DNA from: Spongilla lacustris
Lineage: Eukaryota > Porifera > Demospongiae > Spongillida > Spongillidae
Direction of reading: 5' to 3'
DNA length: 64,000 nucleotides
Assembly (NCBI GenBank): GCA_949361645.1
Contig: OX442423.1
Coordinates: forward strand, 8,278,624 to 8,342,623
Each line of letters opens with the position of its first letter. The first letter of the stretch is position 1. This document shows positions 35,401 to 46,500 of the stretch, in pieces. The notes under the pieces are model-generated. The model saw only the letters and a program-made list of their open reading frames with translations, did no database searches and was not told the origin of the DNA. The position numbers and the translations under genes are program-made.

Positions 35401-38400
35401 TTTTTGTGGTCATTATGAATGGTGGGCCCAGATACCTATGTCGTAGTATAACTTGTGTGCTCATTTAAGTTATATTGTTTGATACATGTACATGTACAGT
35501 GTATAGTGCACATACAACATTTAGTTATACATATTGTGTTACTTATACTGTACATGTACATGTAGGTATTGGTTTTATTGTTGCAATAAATATTCCACTG
35601 ATTAATACTGTATGAACTATTGACAATTGTCCTATTTATAGAACATCTGTTCTATATATAGTATTTATCTATATATAGGAAGTACACAGCTAAAATAGTG
35701 TATACATGTAAAACATTGTCCAAAATGAATAATGTTAACTTCCAGGAGTCATGCTTATGTTGTGAAAATGTGTATACTAGTGCAACTGTATGCTTTCATG
35801 TACATATATGTAAACTTTGGTCCTGGTGCATCGATATTGGTGAATGGTTGAGTAGAAATAGTTACATGTAAAATTTAGGACATTTTTGAATTTTTATTAT
35901 TACTAGATCAAGAAAGAAGAAACCACATTTATAGGAGAGGAAAACGTCCATGCTCCAGATACAGGACCTCTTGGTGATAAACCGACTGTTACGGATACAC
36001 GTTGTCCAGAACCAGAAGAGATCAAACAAAGCCTAACACCTAGGTGAGGACTTGATACCTGTGTGTACATGTGCATGTGCATGCACATGTCATTATGCCA
36101 CTTTCAGCACTGCTGGGTAATACATGTACTGCATAGGGTGCAACAAAACGATGGATGGGACTGAGGAGGGATGTAGGGGCTGTATTAGCCTCGTCCTCAG
36201 GCCCCATTTTTTTAAATTAAGTTGCGGGGGCGAAAACAGGGCCTGGTATACACTGGCAGGGTCCTAGCACGCATGCGCTACTGTAGATATTACCAATACG
36301 CTTGGTAATTGCATACTGTTGTAATCTCTGTTTGTAAACCTTTCAGTACACCATCTCGTTTTCAGTGTAAACTCTTCCTTGTCCCAGACCATCGTATTGT
36401 ATGTAGAGTTTCGTATGTCGACTTACTACCCCTGCTCCTTGGACCAAGTTCTTACCTCTACGATTGGTACATGTAGGCTGGCCACCTCACACTTACTTGT
36501 ACTCTCGTGGTGTGCACTCATTGGAACTACCCTACACTTGGCACAAAGGCCTTGTTAGTCGATACATGTACCTCGTCACCAAAAGTTTTCCAAATGCAGG
36601 GTAGTTCCAATGAGTGCACACCATGAGAGTACAAGTAAGTGTGAGGTGGCCAGCCTACACGTACCAATCGTAGAGGTAAGAACTTGGTCCAAGGAGCAGG
36701 GGTAGTAAGTCAACGTACGAAACTCTACATATACGACAGTCTGGGGTCCACGAGGAAGAGTTTATGCTGAGAATGAGATGATGGATGGAAAGGTTTACAA
36801 AGATTACAACAGATGCAATTACCAAGCGTATTGGCAATGGCTAGAGGACCCTGCCAGTGTATACCAGGCCCTGTTTTTCGCCCCCCCAGAACTTAAAAAA
36901 ACAGGGCCTGGGGACGAGGCTAGGGCTGTACCGGGGAGAGTGAGGATGTATTTTGTGGTGATAATGATAACCATTTACCTGCACCTGGTATCTCTTTCAT
37001 TAGTAACCAGCACGGCAGTCAGGAGTCTAGGGTCAATTCTCTACCTCTATCATCAATCAAGAGAAGCTCAGATTCAGATTCAACTGGCTTAGAGAGCAAC
37101 CAAACTCTTCACAGCCATTCTGAACTGGGTGCAAGTATGTTTGAATAGCTTGCCCTTTCATACATGTAGTACATAATGTACATGTATCTACTCAAATACA
37201 ACATGTACTGTACATATATGGCAAAATAACGGCAAAATTAAAAACACATGTGTGCTTGTTTTGCTGAGCATAAATACCTATATCCATGTGGAAATAATAA
37301 ATATGTGATACATCACTGCTTATTTTTTGGTACAGGTGAATTCTTAAGTATGATGAATCACATTTTGTCCTATACATTGAATATAGGACAGTAACTGTCC
37401 TATTAGTGTCCTATTAGTGTCCTATATATGGAACAGTACATTAGTTTATGGATACACAAAACGTTTACTTTTTAAACGAGCTACACATATACATGTACAT
37501 GTACATACATGTACATGTATGCTTCAATTATGCAGCTAATGCTTCTACACTGTATAATAGTGCTAGAGATTACATGTATATATTGACTTCTTTTAGGCTG
37601 CTCTATCTAGCCACAGTAGGCTGCTCTATCGCTGCTCTATCTAGCCACAGTAGGCTGCTCTATCTAGCCACAGTAGGCTGCTCTATCTAGCCACAGTAGA
37701 CTGCTCTATCTAGCCACAGTATGCTGCTCTATCTAGCCACAGTAGGCTGTTCTATCTAGCCACAGTAGGCTGCTCTATCTAGCCACAGTAGGCTGCTCTA
37801 TCTAGCCACAGTAGGCTGTTCTATCTAGCCACAGTAGGCTGCTCTATCTAGCCACAGTAGGCTGCTCTATCTAGCCACAGTAGGCTGCTCTATCTAGCCA
37901 CAGTAGGCTGCTCTATCTAGCCACAGTAGACTGCTCTATCTAGCCACAGTAGGCTGCTCTATCTAGCCACAGTGGGCTGCTCTATCTAGCCACAGTAGGC
38001 TGCTCTATCTAGCCACAGTAGACTGCTCTATCTAGCCACAGTAGGCTGCTCTATCTAGCCACAGTAGACTGCTCTATCTAGCCACAGTAGGCTGCTCTAT
38101 CTAGCCACAGTGGGCTGCTTTATCTAGCCACAGTAGGCTGCTCTATCTAGCCACAGTAGGCTGCTCTATCTAGCCACAGTAGGCTGCTCTATCTAGCCAC
38201 AGTAGGCTGCTCTATCTAGCCACAGTAGGCTGCTCTATCTAGCCACAGTAGGCTGCTCTATCTAGCCACAGTAGACTGCTCTATCTAGCCACAGTAGGCT
38301 GCTCTATCTAGCCACAGTAGGCTGCTGTATCTAGCCACAGTAGGCTGCTCTATCTAGCCACAGTAGACTGCTCTATCTAGCCACAGTAGGCTGCTCTATC

Positions 38401-39630
38401 TAGCCACAGTAGGCTGCTCTATCTAGCCACAGTAGGCTGCTCTATCTAGCCACAGTAGGCTGCTCTATCTAGCCACAGTAGGCTGCTCTATCTAGCCACA
38501 GTAGGCTGCTCTATCTAGCCACAGTAGGCTGCTCTATCTAGCCACAGTAGGCTGCTCTATCTAGCCACAGTAGGCTGCTCTATCTAGCCACAGTAGACTG
38601 CTCTATCTAGCCACAGTAGGCTGCTCTATCTAGCCACAGTAGGCTGCTCTATCTAGCCACAGTAGGCTGCTCTATCTAGCCACAGTAGGCTGCTCTATCT
38701 AGCCACAGTAGGCTGCTCTATCTAGCCACAGTAGGCTGCTCTATCTAGCCACAGTAGGCTGCTCTATCTAGCCACAGTAGGCTGCTCTATCTAGCCACAG
38801 TAGGCTGCTCTATCTAGCCACAGTAGGCTGCTCTATCTAGCCACAGTAGGCTGCTCTATCTAGCCACAGTAGGCTGCTCTATCTAGCCACAGTAGGCTGC
38901 TCTATCTAGCCACAGTAGGCTGCTCTATCTAGCCACAGTAGGCTGCTCTATCTAGCCACAGTAGGCTGCTCTATCTAGCCACAGTAGGCTGCTCTATCTA
39001 GCCACAGTAGGCTGCTCTATCTAGCCACAGTAGGCTGCTCTATCTAGCCACAGTAGGCTGCTCTATCTAGCCACAATAGGCTGCTCTATCTAGCCACAGT
39101 AGGCTGCTCTATCTAGCCACAGTAGGCTGCTCTATCTAGCCACAGTAGGCTGCTCTATCTAGCCACAGTAGGCTGCTCTATCTAGCCACAGTAGGCTGCT
39201 CTATCTAGCCACAGTAGGCTGCTCTATCTAGCCACAGTAGGCTGCTCTATCTAGCCACAGTAGGCTGCTCTATCTAGCCACAGTAGGCTGCTCTATCTAG
39301 CCACAGTAGGCTGCTCTATCTAGCCACAGTGGGCTGCTCTATCTAGCCACAGTAGACTGCTCTATCTAGCCACAGTAGACTGCTCTATGTGTAAGAGATT
39401 TAATTAGCTGTACTTCATCTAATGTATGTGCTAAATACTAAATACATGTACATGTAAATTATCTCATTAAATTGTACATGTACACATGTACATTAATATG
39501 GTGATTAGCCACTACCTCTACATGTATGTGCACCCCTTACATTGTGGTTATGTTATTTCACTAACAAATTTAATAATTAACCTTTTACTCTTTTTTTTTC
39601 AACACAGGCAACCTTCCAACAAACATATAG
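29021..39630 (+). CDS. Receptor D: Ig-domain single-pass surface protein, nine exons
   Basis: Exons 29021-29111, 31150-31506, 33229-33320, 33560-33698, 34015-34200, 34252-34433, 35907-36043, 37004-37134 and 39608-39630 join in unbroken phase to 1338 nt, 445 residues. All nine junctions are GT-AG. Leader: [20 protein letters not shown]; an in-frame ATG at 29015 would add two residues. The Ig domain (about 31-149) has cysteines in VVLNC and VTVQC with KLKWASS. A Ser/Thr/Pro linker (150-180) and a beta-rich, FN3-like membrane-proximal region with CEGAQ, DQCHTP and ITCTPH follow. The TM helix is about 298-321 ([20 protein letters not shown]), followed by a Cys/Arg patch (RTCRCWRK). The tail is about 120 residues, rich in Glu/Ser/Asp, with no kinase and no clear tyrosine motif. 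The donor of exon 6 (GTAAGT at 34434) was preferred over GTGTGT at 34414 because only it keeps the frame. Function unknown; surface recognition is inferred from architecture and duplication. Confidence 0.75.
29338..31089. repeat. (CT)n / (CCCT)n giant tetranucleotide array, about 1.75 kb
   Basis: About 75 bp of CT repeats, then about 1.5 kb of CCCT with rare CCCA, TCC or CCCC interruptions. Irregular C/T-rich sequence follows, then a poly-C run ending at 31089. It lies in intron 1 of receptor D. The complementary strand is GGGA repeats, which can form G-quadruplexes. Copy number in the assembly is probably unreliable. Confidence 0.97.
31673..32982. repeat. 17-bp minisatellite, about 77 copies (intron 2 of receptor D)
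   Basis: Unit GTGTGCCTGTGTGTAGT with scattered GTAT and ACCT variants and a few 2-bp insertions. Long minus-strand frames across it ([10 protein letters not shown]...) follow from the unit composition. Confidence 0.95.
33779..34014. repeat. CA-rich repeat (intron 4 of receptor D)
   Basis: Compound CACACA/CATACACC repeats ending directly at the acceptor ACACAG of exon 5, so the microsatellite serves as the polypyrimidine/acceptor context. Confidence 0.85.
34845..35335. repeat. 17-bp minisatellite, about 29 copies (intron 6 of receptor D)
   Basis: Unit GTGATGGTGTGTACCTA, with AGAGATG and GTGCACC variants that are themselves arranged in a higher-order pattern. Confidence 0.95.
36185..36930. 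mobile_element. Fold-back element in intron 7 of receptor D
   Basis: The left arm (ATTAGCCTCGTCCTCAGGCC near 36185) pairs with the right arm (GGGGACGAGGCTAGGG near 36911). Extended blocks in between also pair, for example CCTTGGACCAAGTTCTTACC at 36436 against 36674 and GGTAGTTCCAATGAGTGCAC against its partner near 36510. Arms are roughly 340 bp with a loop of about 60 bp around 36560. No coding frame, so a non-autonomous fold-back or MITE. Confidence 0.8.
37590..39390. repeat. 23-bp minisatellite, about 78 copies (intron 8 of receptor D)
   Basis: Unit GGCTGCTCTATCTAGCCACA followed by GTA, highly homogeneous, with recurrent GTAGACTG and GTGGGCTG variants. Confidence 0.95.
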
Positions 39631-39639
39631 AACAGAACA

Positions 39640-40260
39640 ATTAGATTGTATGTGTACACGTATAATTATGTTGATAGTGTCTCACTATAATAAGTACTAT
39701 AAGTTTTTTAAATTGGCACTTTCTTTGAGACAATTTTTTTTTTTTTTTTTTTGCTGAGAAGAATGCTAACACAGATATTTATTTTTTGAAGCCTTGGCTG
39801 TTCTATATTGGTTTCTGCATGGTCGTTGCATTAAGATAACTTATTGCAAAATTTTACCTGTTTTTGTTAATCAATCTACAATGTATATGCATTTGTGGTG
39901 TCACCAGAGGGTCATTATGTGCCTCGACCTGGTGTCAAGAGAAGCCCAAAATAATGTGCCAACTAGTCTAGTCATCAACCTCATTTAGAGTCTTGTTTGG
40001 CTGTATTCACATGTACAATGGTGCATGCGCCTTAAGCGTGTACATGTACATTGTGTAGGTTCAAAAGTATTTATTATTGTGAGACACCTGTGTGATTATC
40101 TTAAGAGTGTACTTTTTTTTAAATTCATTGTGTATATACATGTATAATGCCTTGTACATGTACATGACTTGGTGTTGGTGTGAGTAAATCTGATTTGGTT
40201 AAAAGACCTTCTGAGGGGAGGGGACAGCTAACAGCCGTGAGGAGGAATGAGGGTGGGCAG
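39640..40260. other. No gene recognised
   Basis: 3' flank of receptor D. It is AT-rich with T runs (39730-39752). AATAAAAT-like polyadenylation words are not obvious close to the stop. Confidence 0.4.
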
Positions 40261-40269
40261 AGATGGATA

Positions 40270-41895
40270 GTAGGTGTGCCCCTAGTAGGTGTGCCCCTAG
40301 TAGGTGTGCCTCTAGTAGGTGTGCCCCTAGTAGGTGTGCCCCTAGTAGTAGGTGTGCCTCTAGTAGGTGTGCCCCTAGTAGGTGTGCCCCTAGTAGGTGT
40401 GCCCCTAGTAGGTGCGCCTCTAGTAGGTGTGCCTCTAGTAGGTGTGCCTCTAGTAGGTGTGCCCCTAGTAGGTGCGCCTCTAGTAGGTGTGCCCCTAGTA
40501 GGTGTGCCTCTAGTAGGTGTGCCCCTAGTAGGTGTGCCTCTAGTAGGTTTGCCCCTAGTAGGTGTGCCTTTAGTAGTAGGTGTGCCCCTAGTAGGTGTGC
40601 CCCTAGTAGGTGTGCCTCTAGTAGGTGTGCCTCTAGTAGGTGTGCCCCTAGTAGGTGTGCCTCTAGTAGGTGTGCCTCTAGTAGGTGTGCCCCTAGTAGG
40701 TGTGCCTCTAGTAGGTGTGCCCCTAGTAGGTGTGCCTCTAGTAGGTGTGCCTCTAGTAGGTGTGCCCCTAGTAGTAGGTGTGCCCCTAGTAGGTGTGCCT
40801 CTAGTAGGTGTGCCCCTAGTAGGTGTGCCTCTAGTAGGTGTGCCTCTAGTAGGTGTGCCCCTAGTAGGTGTGCCTCTAGTAGGTGTGCCCCTAGTAGGTG
40901 TGCCTCTAGTAGGTGTGCCCCTAGTAGGTGTGCCCCTAGTAGGTGTGCCTCTAGTAGGTGTGCCTCTAGTAGGTGTGCCCCTAGTAGGTGTGCCCCTAGT
41001 AGGTGTGCCTCTAGTAGGTGTGCCCCTAGTAGGTGTGCCCCTAGTAGTAGGTGTGCCTCTAGTAGGTGTGCCCCTAGTAGGTGTGCCCCTAGTAGGTGTG
41101 CCCCTAGTAGGTGTGCCCCTAGTAGGTGTGCCCCTAGTAGGTGTGCCTCTAGTAGGTGTGCCCCTAGTAGGTGTGCCCCTAGTAGGTGTGCCCCTAGTAG
41201 TAGGTGTGCCCCTAGTAGGTGTGCCCCTAGTAGGTGTGCCCCTAGTAGGTGTGCCCCTAGTAGGTGTGCCCCTAGTAGGTGTGCCCCTAGTAGGTGTGCC
41301 CCTAGTAGGTGTGCCTCTAGTAGGTGTGCCCCTAGTAGGTGTGCCGCTAGTAGGTGTGCCCCTAGTAGGTGTGCATCTAGTAGGTGTGCCCCTAGTAGGT
41401 GTGCCCCTAGTAGGTGTGCCTCTAGTAGGTGTGCCCCTAGTAGGTGTGCCTCTAGTAGGTGTGCCCGTAGTAGGTGTGCCCCTAGTAGGTGTGCCCCTAG
41501 TAGGTGTGCCCCTAGTAGGTGTGCCTCTAGTAGGTGTGCCCCTAGTAGGTGTGCCCCTAGTAGGTGTGCCTCTAGTAGGTGTGCCCCTAGTAGGTGTGCC
41601 TCTAGTAGGTGTGCCCCTAGTAGGTGTGCCCCTAGTAGGTGTGCCTCTAGTAGGTGTGCCCCTAGTAGGTGTGCCCCTAGTAGGTGTGCCCCTAGTAGGT
41701 GTGCCCCTAGTAGGTGTGCCCCTAGTAGGTGTGCCTCTAGTAGGTGTGCCTCTAGTAGGTGTGCCCCTAGTAGGTGTGCCTCTAGTAGGTGTGCCCCTAG
41801 TAGGTGTGCCTCTAGTAGGTGTGCCCCTAGTAGGTGTGCCCCTAGTAGTAGGTGTGCCCCTAGTAGTAGGTGTGCCCCTAGTAGTTGTGCCCCTA
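40270..41895. repeat. 15-bp minisatellite, about 107 copies
   Basis: Unit CTAGTAGGTGTGCCC alternating with CTAGTAGGTGTGCCT, with occasional extra TAG triplets. The unit is a multiple of three, so two forward frames and one reverse frame stay open for over 500 codons. The dipeptide-like products (VPLVG, TRGTP, SRCAP) have no start context or splice links, so it is treated as non-coding. Confidence 0.93.
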
Positions 41896-42489
41896 GGACA
41901 CATTAAACAGGTCATGAGATTGTAATTTAGAGCGTTGTGCCTTTTGCCACAGAGGGGATGATACATGTGAGATGGAGTCCAGTGAGTGTTTCAGATCTCC
42001 ATGCAGCCTAGCAAGGTGGGTGTGGGATTGATAGCCATGAACAAACAGAGATAATATAAGCAGCTGGTGCATGAAGCATGAGAGACCGCAGGCCCAAGCC
42101 ACCTCTACTGAGGGTCAAGCCACCTCTACTGAGGCTATGCTGGGCCTGTTTCTAGGAGAGGTCGTGGATGGTGAGCAAGATGAGCTAGTTTGCAGAAGCC
42201 ACTACAAGAGGGTCATGTGTGCCTACTTCTTCAAGCTGTAGCATGAGTTGTGTAGCTAAGTTGGGTTTGTGTGCAATATACACACAGTAGGTGGTACAAT
42301 TAAAAGGTCACCAATGGATATCCATAGGATTTCAAAGCTGGGAATGGTGGGACTGCTTCATTGGAGGGGGGAGAAGTCTTAAGCAACAGACTTCTAAAGA
42401 TACATGTACCTGTACGTTGACATGAAGGCCCAAAGGGGGACCTCTTTCATCTAGAATGGCAAGTACTCCTCTTACCTCTGTGCTGGCAC

Positions 42490-42985
42490 CAGTCACACCC
42501 CCATCATCCATGTACCAGCCACACCCTCATCATCCATGTACCAGTCACACCCCCATCATTCATGTACCAGCCACACCCCCATCATCCATGTACCAGCCAC
42601 ACCCCCATCATCTATGTACCAGTCACACCCCCATCATTCATGTACCAGCCACACCCCCATCATCCATGTACCAGCCACACCCCCATCATCCATGTACCAG
42701 CCACACCCCCATCATTCATGTACCAGCCACACCCCCATCATTCATGTACCAGCCACACCCCCATCATCCATGTACCAGCCACACCCCCATCATTCATGTA
42801 CCAGCCACATCCCCATCATCCATGTACCAGCCACACCCCCATCATTCATGTACCAGCCACACCCCCATCATCCATGTACCAGCCACACCCCCATCATCCA
42901 TGTACCAGCCACACCCCCATCATGCATGTACCAGCCACACCCCCATCATGCATGTACCAGCCACACCCTTATCATGCATGTACCA
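42490..42985. repeat. 26-bp minisatellite, about 19 copies
   Basis: Unit CCACACCCCCATCATCCATG followed by TACCAG, with CATTCATG and CATGCATG variants. All forward frames are open because of composition only. Confidence 0.93.
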
Positions 42986-43373
42986 GACATGGTACAAGAG
43001 ATGGGCACAGCAGCACCAAAGATACCTAGAGGATATGGCTATAACACCTAGAGCTCGGGGAAGTGCTTGACAGAGCGTGATGTAACACTAAATTATATGC
43101 ATCCACTTTCAACACTGTTTTTAAGAAGCAATATTGTATTGATAATACAAGGAAGACAATAAACACATTATATGTGAAAGTTAGGTCTATGGCGGAGGAG
43201 CTATCCTAGAAAGGACAGCTGTGGCATTGGCACAGACCAGGTTGAGATTCAGCCGACCATAGATCTCGTTGAGTATGATGGATTTTGGCCGGCATGTGGA
43301 GGTGGCAAGTCTGGAGGCTACTGAGGAGATGATGGTAGTGGCTTCCTTTCCCCAAGCCCTATAGGTTTTATTT

Positions 43374-43396
43374 AAAAAAAAAAAAAAAAAAAAAAT
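43374..43396. repeat. A23 homopolymer upstream of the RdRP gene
   Basis: An uninterrupted A tract 124 bp before the RdRP-fusion start codon. It could be the poly(A) tail of an inserted retrocopy ending here, or a nucleosome-excluding promoter element. Nothing upstream identifies a retroelement. Confidence 0.6.
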
Positions 43397-43519
43397 TACT
43401 TAATGAAGTTTGTTTGTACACAGATATAGATGAACATGTATAAAAAAGCATGCCGGATGTCTAATTACTAAATTTGCATCGCAAGCTATGGATATTACAT
43501 GTAAACAAAAAATATAATA

Positions 43520-46500
43520 ATGGCTTGTGGAATTATTTTGTGTGGTGCCAGCTCTATAGGAAAGTCCACGTTAGCGCAGGAGTGGTTTCAGAAGCACAGC
43601 GAATATGTGCGCATCGAAGAGGTAGCTCGTGACATAATGAGGTCTTCCAACCTCACAAGAGACGACCTCATCGCTTCGATCCAGACGGATAAAAGAGTGT
43701 TCCTCGACCTCCAGCTGCATATAATGGAAGAGCAAAACAGACGAGAGTTACAACTGGCCGGTAAGCCTTTCATTTCCGACAGGGGACCAGACCCAATCGT
43801 CTACGCGGCGCTACACGCGGATCAAGCCTCTGCCGATCGCATCTGCGCCCACGCAGCCTCGGCGGCCTGTCTCCAACGTTACCGCGTCGAATGCATGGTG
43901 GTGATACTGTGTCCCCTACCGGCCACGGTAGACGATGGTTTCCGGATGGTCCCGGAGAGCCGAGATAAGCAAGACCAGTTTAACAAGTGTTTGAAGTCTT
44001 TGCTCGATCAGCACCACGTCCCTTACGTCTACCTCGGAGTCGTCGACAGAGAGAAAAGGATGAAGGCTCTGGAGAACATGCTCAGGGGCACGCTGGAGGT
44101 CCGCATCGAGGAGTCCATCAAGGTTCATCCGTGCCCTCTTAGTGTCGCGTTTCGTGCGTCGAGTTTTCCACAGCTCACGGTCAACTCGTCCTCCTGTCGT
44201 ACGGCCCTGTGCCGCCTTGATATTACGAGTGAAACAATTAGAATCTCACTGTCGGTGTCCAACGACGGTAAGACTAATCGAATGGCGCACAGATATGGTG
44301 CCGAGAAGATGATCGTGGTCTCATTTGATCGAAAAATGTCACCCAACGCAGTTAAGCACGTGATCAGTGAAGGGGTGTGGGTAAATGGGACCGTATTTAA
44401 TTTCCTGGGGTGCAGTTCTAGTGGGCTAAAAAGCAGAACGTGTTACATGTTCCAGGGCTCTAAGCATGAGGTGGAAAAGGTGTTGGCAGAGTGCTTTGTA
44501 ATGAAAAAAGACACTCCAGTCTCAAAGAGGTTGAAAAGAATTGGAATGTTGTTCTCTGAATTGAAACTAACTTCTGTAATTGTTCCGGACAGTGATGTTA
44601 TTGAGGTACCAGACATCGAAAGAGATGGTTTTAACTACACGGACGGATGTGGGGGCATCAGCAAAGATTTAGCTGAACAAATCAGAGAAGGAGCTGCAAT
44701 AGTTGAGCCACACCTTCCTTCAGTTTATCAGATTCGTTACCAAGGCTGCAAAGGTGTAGTGGCTCTGGACCCTACACTCAAGCGTGGCAAGCTTATGATA
44801 CGTCCTTCAATGAAAAAGTGTCAATCGGGCTCAAAGCCATTTTTGGAGATTGGATTATGTGACTACTCTCGACCTTACTCATATGGGCACTTGAACAGGC
44901 AGTTCATTATGCTTTTCTCAGCTCTTGGGATAAAGGACGAGGTACTCATACGAAAGCAGGAGGATCATTTTTCAAATCTTGAGAAATTAGCAGAAGACCC
45001 TGAAGTAACTATTCAAATGTTACATTGGAAAAACATGCCAGAACTTGCAAGGAAAGTTGCATCATGCCAAGGAACATTTGGTGAATCCAAATCCCTGAAG
45101 AGAGAGGTGACAGCGCTGCGAAATAAGCTCTTCGAAAAATTGGATAGACTTCAGATTTTCATACCAGAGTCACGCTGCATCTTTGGAGTTTGTGATCAGC
45201 TTGGAGTCCTTGACTATGGGCAGTGCTTTGTAAGACCAACCATTGCTGGAAAACCAACGACTATTACAGGAAGGGTTACAGTGGCAAAGAACCCATGCTA
45301 CTTGCTTGGTGATGTTCGAGTACTAATTGCAGTGGATGCGCCACATCTGAATCATTTGGTTGACTGTATTGTCTTCCCAACAAAAGGCAAGCGGCCCCAT
45401 CCAATGGAAATGGCAGGTTCTGATTTGGATGGGGATCAGTATTTTGTTTGCTGGGATTCTGACCTCATTTTACCTACCCAGCATGAACCCTACTCATATC
45501 CAGAAACTTCTGGCATAGACAATGTCAGAAGCACAACTGACTACTTTGCCAATCAGCAATCAAGCATGGGACTCATTGATACATATTATAAATTCTGGGC
45601 AGACTGCAAAGGCATACAATCAGATGAATGCCAAGGGCTAGGAAAGTTGTTCTCTAGAAGTGTAGATGCCACCAAGACTGGAGATTTGGTGAATATTCCC
45701 AAACCGTTTTTACCGCCAAAAGAAGAGTTTGGACTATGGAGGGAAAATCACGCCAGTATTGCTGGTGACAAAAGTGCAAAAGTGTGGCAAATATTAGATC
45801 AAAAGGCAGCTGAGCTGTATCAACAGCGACGGGATATTGCAATCTTGAATAGCCTTCAGACAAATGCATCTCCATCAATTAGTGAGGATTTTGTGTGGCA
45901 TGTCGTATCTGACAAACAGCGGGGTGTGTCTGAGTACCAACTATTTCTATTCATTCTGCAGTGGATTGAGGCTCAACAATATTCTTCTGACGAATCGACA
46001 GAGAAGCTAAAGGGTTTTTCAAAGAGCATTGATTTTGGTAAATTTACCATCGATGAACAAAAGGCAGCTATCGATAGGGGAATACCCCTTGGTGTAGTGA
46101 CCAATGCACTGAATAGCTCACAGCTCCTTTCAAATAAAATGCTTCAGCACTTTCTTCTTGATGTTCCTCACCTGGAGTGGCACTATTACATACACTCTCT
46201 GGGAGCTGACATGGACTGGCAGTATCTCACTCGTGCTGTTACAAACTTCCCAGAGTCTCTATTTGTGTTCCAGCTCTTTGATGAGACGTTCCTCTGCCTT
46301 CATTTCCTTTGTCCCTTTCAAATGGGTGGGATGCTACCCATAAAGCCAGGGTCGATTGTATCATATCTCTTCTCTCCACACTTTGAATACTATCAGAGGC
46401 ATGTTCTAGTGGGGAATTATTTTATTTCCCTTGATGACCATGTGATGCAAATATATCGAAATGGACAAAAGGCTCAGAGTTTCCTATGGCTGGCAAACAT

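Noticed and set aside
37590..39390. Possible CRISPR or centromeric array
   Set aside because: 23-bp units without spacers, confined to a single intron of receptor D.
40125..41966. Frames of over 500 codons on both strands across 40.3-41.9 kb
   Set aside because: The 15-bp repeat unit is a multiple of three and contains no stop in those frames, so openness is automatic. There is no leader, splice link or domain.
42456..43070. Overlapping Pro/His/Ser-rich frames with an ATG start
   Set aside because: All three forward frames are open over a 26-bp satellite. No signal peptide, domain or codon bias favours one.
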